The translations under genes were made by a program, and so were the position numbers. The notes under the pieces are model-generated. The model saw only the letters and a program-made list of their open reading frames with translations. It was not told the origin of the DNA and did no database searches. From a candidate division Zixibacteria bacterium 4484_95 (GTDB taxonomy: Bacteria > Zixibacteria > MSB-5A5 > UBA10806 > 4484-95), in the NCBI GenBank assembly GCA_002085375.1, contig NATP01000016.1:1-39617 (forward strand): a stretch of DNA of 39,617 bases, written 5' to 3'. This document shows, piece after piece, positions 32,946-39,617 of the stretch; position 1 is the first letter of the stretch, and each line of letters starts with the position of its first letter.

Positions 32946-34063
32946 TGTTTTCCCTCATCAAGCCAACCATAGGCTGAAAGCCATTGGTGTAGTTCCCCTG
33001 TATAAACACGAGTTGCCCGCTGCAATGCGGTCACATTTTTAGAACCTGTTAAAAGCATGGCTGTCTTCAATTCTTGCTTAAAACATTTTATAAGAGCTGT
33101 CACTCCATCAGTTCCTTTTTTGAGAAAAGCATATAAAGCAGGCCGGGCAAAACCAACCATATCAGCTCCAGCGGCAATAGCACGAGCGGCATCAAGACCG
33201 GTTGCGATGCCTCCCGAGGCTACGAGACATGCCCTATCTTTAAAAATACGCCGGGCACCAATCACACTAACTGCTGTCGGTACACCCCAGTCCGCAAAAG
33301 TTTCCGCTAGCCGGCGCAAATCCATATCGGGGGCACGATGCATCTCAACTTTGGTGAAGGATGTTCCACCCGAACCGGAAACATCAATATAAGAAACGCC
33401 TATAGATGATAACTTTCCAAGCATTTCAGGTGACATTCCAGCACCGGTTTCCTTAACCAGAACACGTCCCTCCAAATAATCAACAAGATAGGCTATTTTA
33501 TCAAGTAGACCCCGAAAATGACGATGTCCCTCTTTTTGCATCAGTTCCTGGGCGACATTGAGGTGAACACAAATACCATCAGCCTCGATAGACTCGACCA
33601 ATCTGGCAATCACCTCAGGTGGATACTCACTTAGCTGAACCGCACCGATATTACCCAGAAGAACGCCATCGGGGATATGCTGGCGGACTGTAAAATCAGA
33701 GGCGACTTCAGGATGATGAAGCATTACCCGCTGACTACCAACGGCAAAAGCTACTCCCTCCTTCTGAGCTGAATTAGCAAAGGAACAATTCATTTCCCTG
33801 GCAAACTCGGCTCCGCCAGTCATACTGGTTATTATAAATGGAGCATTAATTTTTTTAGAGAAAAACTCGAGTGAAAGATCGATTTCATCAGAATCTAACT
33901 CAGGTAGAGCCTGGTGTAAAAGATGGATATTATCAAGAAGAGTGTTTCCGCAATGAGCGACATCATGGTCAGCCACTATTTGCAAATGTTCGCTTTTTCG
34001 TTGCGATATCAACGTATCAGGGCGCCAACGTTTCTCAGACAAATTACGCTTTTTATCATCCAT
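32942..34063 (-). CDS. fni: Type 2 isopentenyl-diphosphate delta-isomerase (FMN-dependent)
   Basis: Interconverts isopentenyl and dimethylallyl diphosphate. 373 residues, TIM-barrel. Family landmarks: QRKSEHL (21-27), ITSMTGG (78-84), GSQRVML (109-115), the substrate motif HLNVAQE (167-173) with Gln172/Glu173, KETGAGM (204-210), VSGSGGTSF (228-236) and FMN phosphate loops ASGGIATG (282-289) and ADMVGFARP (300-308). First gene of the mevalonate operon, with a good promoter about 90-120 nt upstream. The ribosome-binding site is weak (GAAG). Confidence 0.95.
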   Translation of the reverse strand: MDDKKRNLSEKRWRPDTLISQRKSEHLQIVADHDVAHCGNTLLDNIHLLHQALPELDSDEIDLSLEFFSKKINAPFIITSMTGGAEFAREMNCSFANSAQKEGVAFAVGSQRVMLHHPEVASDFTVRQHIPDGVLLGNIGAVQLSEYPPEVIARLVESIEADGICVHLNVAQELMQKEGHRHFRGLLDKIAYLVDYLEGRVLVKETGAGMSPEMLGKLSSIGVSYIDVSGSGGTSFTKVEMHRAPDMDLRRLAETFADWGVPTAVSVIGARRIFKDRACLVASGGIATGLDAARAIAAGADMVGFARPALYAFLKKGTDGVTALIKCFKQELKTAMLLTGSKNVTALQRATRVYTGELHQWLSAYGWLDEGKQ

Positions 34064-34376
34064 TCTTCAAATTTTGCTTAAACTAACCTCAATAAATACA
34101 ATATAACTCTTTTAACAAGATACTTCGCTTTCAATCTCCTTCACTCAATTAAATTATTATAATTTTCTGCAAATTCAAGGTCAATAGAAAAAAGCCGGAT
34201 TTTCTAAAACAAACGTTCATATCGCATAATGAATAGACTATAAATAAGCAACTTCAAAATAATTCCGTCCTTGTGTTACCAATGCCCCTTTTGATTACAA
34301 AACGCCGTTTTATAGGCAGGAGCATACTATTTGGTAGCCATCACTAACCCTCATATAAACGATATAATTATTATTT
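34064..34376. other. Intergenic region between fni and the nucleotidyltransferase gene
   Basis: Contains the minus-strand promoter of the mevalonate operon (separate entry) and about an 85-nt leader. Further right, a short AAAACGGCGTTTT palindrome (around 34302-34314) follows the nucleotidyltransferase gene on its strand but has no T-tract. No gene is seen. Confidence 0.45.
34156..34184 (-). promoter_or_regulatory. Sigma70-type promoter of the mevalonate operon
   Basis: Read on the minus strand: TTGACC (34184-34179), 17-bp spacer, TATAAT (34161-34156). This is five of six and six of six matches to the consensus with optimal spacing. Transcription would start near 34149, giving an about 85-nt leader before fni. 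Confidence 0.7.
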
Positions 34377-35084
34377 CTAAAACTTAATGTTATTTAAACA
34401 ATATTGATATGCCTGGTAAGTGTCAATATCGATCCAGCTTTCGTTTTGCTCAATAAAAACTGCCTCCATATCCTTGTTTTTTATTAAAATATTGACAGCT
34501 GCACTAATCGAATCGCAATCCGCCTTCAATACCTCCCTCATGGCCTCAAAAAAACGATTGGTTAATCTAAAAATTCCACAATCTATACCATTAAATTGAG
34601 AGATATTTTTACCAATATCAACTATGCGACTGTTATCGAATAAAACTTTAGTAGCATCATCGATATCGAAAATCCCTTCTGTTTGAGGGTCAACCAGCAA
34701 AAGGTTCTTAGCGCTTTTATAATCGGCCACTCTTTTCAAGGCACCAAAAGAAACAATATGATCCGACATTGAGAGAAGAAAATCCTCCTTAGAAACTTCT
34801 GGCTCGGTAATTAAAACGGAGATACCATTGCCTTCTCTCCACCGTGGGTTTTCAATAAATGTTATATCGTATCCAAAATAATTATTTTTCTTCAGGTAAT
34901 CCTTAATATATCTAGACTGGTATCCAACTACGATAATAAAATTACGAATACCGACCTGATAAATGTTTTTCAATATCGTGGATAGAATAGTGCCGTTGCC
35001 ATATGGCAATAAGGTTTTTGGAATATTATCCGTTTCCTTTAATATCCGACTACCAATTCCAGCCGCTATAACAACAGCTTTCAT
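34377..35084 (-). CDS. Sugar/alcohol-phosphate nucleotidyltransferase (cytidylyltransferase-like)
   Basis: 235 residues, NTP-transferase fold. Signature loop AAGIGSR (7-13), Lys23 in PKTLLP, IVVGYQ (51-56), metal Asp108 in SMSDHIVS, NGIDCGIFRLTNRFFEAM (165-182) and C-terminal WIDIDT (217-222). The pattern, and especially the SDH block, resembles inositol-1-phosphate or phosphocholine cytidylyltransferases (IPCT/LicC type) more than glucose-1-phosphate enzymes. The partner gene 18 nt upstream is a CDP-glycerol transferase-like protein, which makes CTP and a polyol/choline-type phosphate likely. The substrate is inferred. Confidence 0.8.
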   Translation of the reverse strand: MKAVVIAAGIGSRILKETDNIPKTLLPYGNGTILSTILKNIYQVGIRNFIIVVGYQSRYIKDYLKKNNYFGYDITFIENPRWREGNGISVLITEPEVSKEDFLLSMSDHIVSFGALKRVADYKSAKNLLLVDPQTEGIFDIDDATKVLFDNSRIVDIGKNISQFNGIDCGIFRLTNRFFEAMREVLKADCDSISAAVNILIKNKDMEAVFIEQNESWIDIDTYQAYQYCLNNIKF

Positions 35085-35102
35085 ATTTCATCTCTTTTTA
35101 TC

Positions 35103-36212
35103 TTAAGGCAGGTTTTCATGGCCACCCTCATAATATAGTTCTTCAATTTTTGCAACAAGGCGTTCAGAGGCTTTTCCGTCCAACATATAAAAATATTTAT
35201 CACGATAGCTATCAGCCATTCTTATCATATCATCGGTGGGATCTAAAGCCAGGCCAATGGCCTTACCTATATCTTTGCCCGAATCAATATGAACAAATGC
35301 TCCTTTTAAAAATTCACGATTGTCTATTTCAAGTAATGGTTGGCCATCCGAGTGTTTCAATTTATCGCATGGTAAATCATATATAATACCAACTTTCCCT
35401 AAAGCAAGAAAATCGAAAACTGTACTGGATGCTTCACTGATGCATGTATCAGAGATGGCATAATAAGGAACGATATTATACTCATCAAAAGGAAGAAGGA
35501 CGCTGTGCGGATACTTTTTTACACGTTTTTCGTATATTCGATGCTGTCTGTGTGGTGCATATTTCCCCATCCAGCTGTAGGGATGCAGTTTGATGATTAA
35601 ATTATAATCCTTGGTTTGTTCAAATATATCATCTTTTATCGAGTATAGACATGTTGGCTTGTAAGTAGGCGCAAATAAAACCGTTGGCTTTCGAGGATCT
35701 AAACCCCATTTTCTAAAAATCTTCTCCTTATCGTTAAATCTGCCCTGAAAATAAAAGTCCAGTTTTGGTAATCCTATCAGATGAACCTCGTTTTTACCCA
35801 ACGAAGGAGAGTTCATCAGGGATTCTACACGGTGCTGACCCTCTACAAAAATCTGATATCTATCGTTTGGCACTTTCAATAGATTTCTATAAAGAATATT
35901 TTTAATGCCTGTTCCATGATTCAAAAAACATAAAAGTGTTTTACCGTAATCTTTAGCATTTCGGATAGTATCCCCTGTAATTACAATGTCAAAACCCATC
36001 GTATCGGTCCTGAAACGATATCCAAGCTTTTCCCATTCATCTATAATCGGGGCGCGATACGGAAAATCTATAAAAAATCTACGTTTCTTCTCCAAATCCA
36101 AAGAAAACCAAACATCATATTTTTCATTCTTCAACAACAGTTCAATCACGGGGTCAAAAGCCGCCTTATGATAAACGTAACCTATTCTGAATAAAAGTTT
36201 AATCCTCTCCAA
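35103..36212 (-). CDS. CDP-glycerol glycerophosphotransferase-like protein (TagB/TagF family)
   Basis: 369 residues, GT-B-like. Family blocks are readable: LNHGTGIK (97-104), IGLPKLD (146-152), LFAPTYKPT (179-187), IIKLHP (206-211) and SDTCISEASSTVFDFLALGK (254-273). This set is typical of enzymes that transfer a polyol phosphate from its CDP form onto a glycan or lipid (wall teichoic acid in Gram-positives, capsule or surface glycan elsewhere). Start TTG 36212, with GAGAGAGG just upstream. No signal peptide. With the nucleotidyltransferase that follows it, it could make and then transfer a phospho-polyol decoration. The acceptor is unknown. Confidence 0.8.
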   Translation of the reverse strand: MERIKLLFRIGYVYHKAAFDPVIELLLKNEKYDVWFSLDLEKKRRFFIDFPYRAPIIDEWEKLGYRFRTDTMGFDIVITGDTIRNAKDYGKTLLCFLNHGTGIKNILYRNLLKVPNDRYQIFVEGQHRVESLMNSPSLGKNEVHLIGLPKLDFYFQGRFNDKEKIFRKWGLDPRKPTVLFAPTYKPTCLYSIKDDIFEQTKDYNLIIKLHPYSWMGKYAPHRQHRIYEKRVKKYPHSVLLPFDEYNIVPYYAISDTCISEASSTVFDFLALGKVGIIYDLPCDKLKHSDGQPLLEIDNREFLKGAFVHIDSGKDIGKAIGLALDPTDDMIRMADSYRDKYFYMLDGKASERLVAKIEELYYEGGHENLP

Positions 36213-36411
36213 CTGGCCTCTCTCTAATTAATAAAATTCCTTACGTCCGACTACTACATTCAAGTCCCAAACGGTCAAATCGATCTATCCATATCACGTA
36301 TAATGAAGCGCACTAATTTTAATTTTGTCAACAGAATAAATCATCATACTCATAGAACTGTTCGCTTGATTCATCTTGACATACCGTTTATCTCTAAACT
36401 AAAATCCCAGC

Positions 36412-37590
36412 ATGAGAAAATGGTTTATCATTATACCTTTGATACTTATAACCTGCTCGAACCAGCGGCGGGAAAAAACCATTGAATTCTGGCAGTTCTG
36501 GACCGATCCTGAAGTTAAACCTGTCATAGAATCTATAACCGGTCAATTCGAAAGGGAAAATTCTGGCTGGAAAGTCAATATCACAGATTTGACCTGGGCA
36601 GACGGCCATCAGAAAATCATGGTTGCTTTTGGTGCGGACAATCCTCCCGACCTATTGGAGCTTGGCTCCGATTGGATAGCAGAGTTTGCCGCTGCCGGCG
36701 CCCTATCAGTTATCGAAATCGATACCACTAACATGTTGCTTGTTGAACCTGCCATTTTTAAGGGAAAGATCTATGCACGCCCCTGGTTTTTAGCCTCACG
36801 CTGGTTTTATTTAAACAAAACTTTATTGGATAAAGCTAACGAAAGGGTACCACACACCTGGCCGGAACTGCTTGAGGTTTGCAGAAAAATTGACAGTTTG
36901 GGTGATGACATAGCTGGATTTGGTGCAAATTCTGCAGAACCTCACCGCCTTTACAAAAAATTTCTACCGTTCGTATGGAGTTGTGGTGGTGACATAGTAA
37001 AAGACGGTAAAATCTCACTTGATACCCCTGAAGTATTAAGAGCGTTAAAATTCTATGGAGAACTTGCACGGTGTGGTCAGGTCGAAACCCAGCGACATCT
37101 CGAGGATTCTTTCTGTAAAGGCAAAATCGGAATCATCTTTACCGGTGGATGGTTTTTAAAACGGCTTGAGAAAAACCCGCCATCTTTTAAGTATTTGTTG
37201 ATCCCCATGATACCCGAGAACGACTCTGTGTCTGGTATATCCTTTTCCGGAGGAGAGTATCTCGTCATTCCCAGAAAATCGAAAAATAAAAAAGCGGCCA
37301 GAATGTTAATGGATTATATCAGTAAAAGGGAGAACATCACAGCATTAATTAAAACTGTCGGCTTTGGTTTACCACCTTATAGACTAAAACAACTACCGGA
37401 TAAACAAACTGAACATAATGTCCCGTATAATCAGTTATATCATTCCCGCTCAACACCTGTGCATCCGCGATGGATTTACATAGAAAAAGTTATCGAAAAC
37501 ATGGTTGAACAGGTCACCCTTGGCCAGATGGCTCCAGCTGAGGCAATAAAAAAAGCACAGTCAAAAATCGATGAGACTTTAAAAGATTGA
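36412..37590 (+). CDS. ABC transporter sugar-binding lipoprotein (family 1 extracellular solute-binding protein)
   Basis: 392 residues. N-terminal hydrophobic segment ending LILITC gives a probable lipidated Cys15, though Thr at -1 is unusual. The mature protein follows the family 1 pattern: IEFWQFWTDPE, FERENSGWKVNI, MVAFGADNPPDLLELGSDWIAEFAAAGAL, WFYLNKTLLDKA, PHTWPELLEVCRKI, IIFTGGWFL and GGEYLVIPRKSKNKKAA. Such proteins bind oligosaccharides or glycerol-3-phosphate-type ligands at the outer face of the inner membrane. The stop overlaps the permease start (TTGA). The ligand is unknown. Confidence 0.9.
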   Translation: MRKWFIIIPLILITCSNQRREKTIEFWQFWTDPEVKPVIESITGQFERENSGWKVNITDLTWADGHQKIMVAFGADNPPDLLELGSDWIAEFAAAGALSVIEIDTTNMLLVEPAIFKGKIYARPWFLASRWFYLNKTLLDKANERVPHTWPELLEVCRKIDSLGDDIAGFGANSAEPHRLYKKFLPFVWSCGGDIVKDGKISLDTPEVLRALKFYGELARCGQVETQRHLEDSFCKGKIGIIFTGGWFLKRLEKNPPSFKYLLIPMIPENDSVSGISFSGGEYLVIPRKSKNKKAARMLMDYISKRENITALIKTVGFGLPPYRLKQLPDKQTEHNVPYNQLYHSRSTPVHPRWIYIEKVIENMVEQVTLGQMAPAEAIKKAQSKIDETLKD

Positions 37591-38450
37591 GACATTTTAA
37601 CACATTTATCTTAATCTCCCCCTGGCTTCTGATACTTCTTACCTTCTGGGCGTTTCCAATCGTCTATTCATTTGGGCTTTCCTTCACCGACTACTCAATA
37701 TTCGGTCGCATCTCATTTACAGGATTATCCAATTACGTTAAACTTTTCTCCGACCCCTCATTTTTACAGGCATTAAAAAACACCTTATTTTTCGTGGTTG
37801 GCACCATACCCTTTACCACCACCATTGCTCTAATCTTAGCCGTCCTGATAGCCGAAAAGATACCCGGGCATAAGATATTCCAGGCCGGCTACTTCATCCC
37901 CTCAATAACCTCCATGGTGGTGATTGCCTTGATATTCTCCAGCCTTTATGCCAAAGGGGGATATTTGCATCTTTTAGGGAAAATGGCCGGACTGCCCGTA
38001 CCCGAAAACGGCTATTTATTCTCAACCAAAACCGCCCTGCCAGCGATAATGGTGATGGATATCTGGGTGGCCATAGGCTATTACGTCCTTTTGTTTTTAG
38101 CCGGAATAAAAAGCATCCCGCTCGAGATAAATGAAGCAGCCAAACTCGATGGAGCCGGTTTCTGGCGAAAGCTTTCATCGGTAACCCTTCCCCAGCTAAC
38201 ACCCATTACTTTATTTGTTCTGGTGATAAACACTATCAGATCGTTCCAGATATTTATCGAGATTTATGTCATGACCAAGGGAGGCCCTCTCGGTTCCACT
38301 TCGACCGTGGTTTATTTCGTATTCGACGAAGGTTTGCAGAAATTTAACATGGGTTACGCCTCGGCCGCCGCTTATTTACTGTTTGTAATCATTCTGGTTT
38401 TCTCGCTATTACAGATGAAATTAATCTCCCGCAAAGGCGGAGCCCTGTGA
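37587..38450 (+). CDS. ABC sugar transporter permease, MalF/UgpA type
   Basis: 287 residues, six membrane helices (about 9-30, 70-95, 105-125, 150-175, 205-225, 255-280). The cytoplasmic EAA loop, which docks the ATPase, is EINEAAKLDGAGFWRKLSSVTLP (about 180-203). Start TTG 37587 overlaps the binding-protein stop by 4 nt, indicating translational coupling. N-terminal RHFNTFILISPWLLILLTFWAFPI is typical of the family. Partner of the next permease. Confidence 0.93.
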   Translation: MRHFNTFILISPWLLILLTFWAFPIVYSFGLSFTDYSIFGRISFTGLSNYVKLFSDPSFLQALKNTLFFVVGTIPFTTTIALILAVLIAEKIPGHKIFQAGYFIPSITSMVVIALIFSSLYAKGGYLHLLGKMAGLPVPENGYLFSTKTALPAIMVMDIWVAIGYYVLLFLAGIKSIPLEINEAAKLDGAGFWRKLSSVTLPQLTPITLFVLVINTIRSFQIFIEIYVMTKGGPLGSTSTVVYFVFDEGLQKFNMGYASAAAYLLFVIILVFSLLQMKLISRKGGAL

Positions 38451-39265
38451 GTAAAGGAATCGGGAGAATAACACTTACAGTGATAATGTCACTGGTTCTG
38501 GTTGGAATGTTGTTCCCGCTTATCTATATGTTTGTAGTCTCTTTGAAAACCTCAAATATCTTTGGTGACATAACTGCCATGCTCAGCGCCAGCTTTTCAC
38601 TGAAAAACTATATCCAGATATTTTCAAGGGGCGTTATAACAAGGTTTGTTTTCAACAGCGTCCTGGTGGCAATAGTGGTAACTATGGGCAATATCATTTT
38701 CTGCTCGATGACCGGCTATGCCCTGGCCCGTAAGAAATTTTTCGGCAACAGGTTTTTGTTTATCTCGGCAACTGCCGTATTGATGATACCCCAGCATGTG
38801 GTCATCATACCGGTTTACATACTCATAAGCAAACTCGGTATGCACAATACCTACTGGGCGTTGATACTTCCCTGGCTTGTAAATCCCCTGGGCGTTTTTT
38901 TGATGCGCCAGTATATATCAAATCTCCCCGATGACTGTGAACAATCAGCCAGAATCGATGGCGCTGGCGAGTTCACCATACTGTTTAAGATAGTGATGCC
39001 AATGTGTAAACCCGCATTGGCGGTGCTGGCGGTTCAGGTATTTTTAACCAATTGGAATTCGTTTTTATATCCGTTTATATTGACCTCCTCACCAAAGCTT
39101 TACACTTTGCCGGTTGGCCTGTCCATGATGCAGGGACTACAGCAGATGGACATCGGCCAGTTGATGGCTGGCTCAACGATTGCCGCTTTGCCGGTTATTA
39201 TAGTATTTTTGTTTTTCCAGAGGCAGATTACAGAAGGGATAACGGCAGGAGCGTTGAGAGGGTAA
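38447..39265 (+). CDS. ABC sugar transporter permease, MalG/UgpE type
   Basis: 272 residues, six membrane helices. EAA loop CEQSARIDGAGEFTILFKIVMP; family hallmarks PLIYMFVVSLKT near the start, GYALARKKF and the LPVGLSMMQG block near the end. Start GTG 38447 overlaps the preceding stop by 4 nt (GTGA). No ATPase gene follows; many bacteria use a shared, unlinked MsmK/MalK/UgpC-type ATPase, which this importer would need. Confidence 0.93.
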   Translation: MSKGIGRITLTVIMSLVLVGMLFPLIYMFVVSLKTSNIFGDITAMLSASFSLKNYIQIFSRGVITRFVFNSVLVAIVVTMGNIIFCSMTGYALARKKFFGNRFLFISATAVLMIPQHVVIIPVYILISKLGMHNTYWALILPWLVNPLGVFLMRQYISNLPDDCEQSARIDGAGEFTILFKIVMPMCKPALAVLAVQVFLTNWNSFLYPFILTSSPKLYTLPVGLSMMQGLQQMDIGQLMAGSTIAALPVIIVFLFFQRQITEGITAGALRG

Positions 39266-39295
39266 TGATTACAGATGTTATATCAATTGAAAACT

Positions 39296-39617
39296 TTATT
39301 CGACCTTTTTTCTTAATTCATCTATAAATAACACAGGATGCCAACTTCTAAATATTGAAGGTAATATTAACGTGGCAACATTAAAAATGGGGCCAGCAAG
39401 AGGAAAAGCTAGAGTAATAGTTTTAGTAGCTAAAAAACATACAAATTGGAATCCAATTTTACTACCGCCCGGATAATGCTTTTTTAAATCTGAAATATAT
39501 TTATCCAATATATCACTTTCTTCATCTATATCAAGAGCATGAATCCATTTTCTTAATAACCTTGTATTTGGTAAGTTAATAATTTCAATAATCTTATTAA
39601 CATTTAATCGGTCCTTT
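39296..39617 (-). CDS. Partial gene of unknown function, 5' end outside the window
   Basis: A minus-strand frame stays open from the window edge (first full codon at 39616) to a TAA at 39296-39298, giving the last about 106 residues. It contains a charged helix (LLRKWIHALDIDEESDILDKYISDLKK), then a hydrophobic pair of segments (FVCFLATKTITLAFPLAGPIFNVATLILP) and a charged end (FIDELRKKVE). No family recognised. It is convergent with the ABC permease. Confidence 0.45.
   Translation of the reverse strand, partial: KDRLNVNKIIEIINLPNTRLLRKWIHALDIDEESDILDKYISDLKKHYPGGSKIGFQFVCFLATKTITLAFPLAGPIFNVATLILPSIFRSWHPVLFIDELRKKVE

Noticed and set aside
1-39617. CRISPR arrays, tRNA or rRNA genes
   Set aside because: No regularly spaced repeats, tRNA-like cloverleafs or rRNA stretches were recognised by reading.

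Overview
The window looks like a chromosomal stretch from an uncultured, AT-leaning, Gram-negative-type bacterium, most likely of the FCB group or a neighbouring candidate phylum (Zixibacteria-like). This placement is inferred from three things: C-terminal YPNPFN/GIYFY (FlgD-like, type IX-style) sorting domains, IPTL-CTERM exosortase-type tails, and a complete kinase/decarboxylase block of the mevalonate pathway. TGA is an ordinary stop in several genes (for example glmM and pgsA), so the genetic code is standard.

Layout. 1-378: mostly non-coding, with a probable transposase remnant. 379-9895: four consecutive exported proteins on the + strand: a caspase/gingipain-like hydrolase and a transglutaminase-like protein with YPNPFN-type tails, then a papain-like (C1A) peptidase and a frameshifted gingipain-like (C25) peptidase. 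The last two share an about 410-residue C-terminal half ending in IPTL-CTERM. 10202-12466 (-): hybrid histidine kinase with two PAS domains. 12775-16676 (+): glmM and glmS (UDP-GlcNAc precursor supply), followed by a protein with three Myb/SANT-like repeats. 17085-19955 (+): YjbQ-family protein, isochorismatase-like hydrolase, small outer-membrane-type protein and lipoprotein, closed by a strong terminator. 20018-22337 (-): pgsA-pgpA-cinA overlapping operon. 22461-25021 (-): CDF metal transporter and SLC13/DASS carboxylate transporter.

25048-28644 is the most unusual part. A small regulator fuses a RelA/SpoT-type zinc-finger (RIS) domain to a winged helix. It is transcribed divergently from the SLC13 transporter across a perfect 11-bp inverted repeat. 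Downstream lie an octaheme hydroxylamine-oxidoreductase-like cytochrome with no visible signal peptide, then a secreted thioredoxin-like protein. In that protein the first redox Cys codon is an in-frame TGA followed by a bSECIS-like hairpin, so it is a probable selenoprotein (UxxC).

28742-34063 (-): mevalonate operon fni, HMG-CoA reductase fused to mevalonate kinase, mvaD and phosphomevalonate kinase, all coupled by 4-nt overlaps behind a good sigma70-type promoter. HMG-CoA synthase and thiolase are not in the window. 34377-36212 (-): nucleotidyltransferase plus CDP-glycerol glycerophosphotransferase-like pair. 36412-39265 (+): sugar-type ABC importer (binding protein and two permeases, no ATPase). 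39296-39617 (-): partial unknown gene running off the edge. No tRNA, rRNA or CRISPR array was seen.
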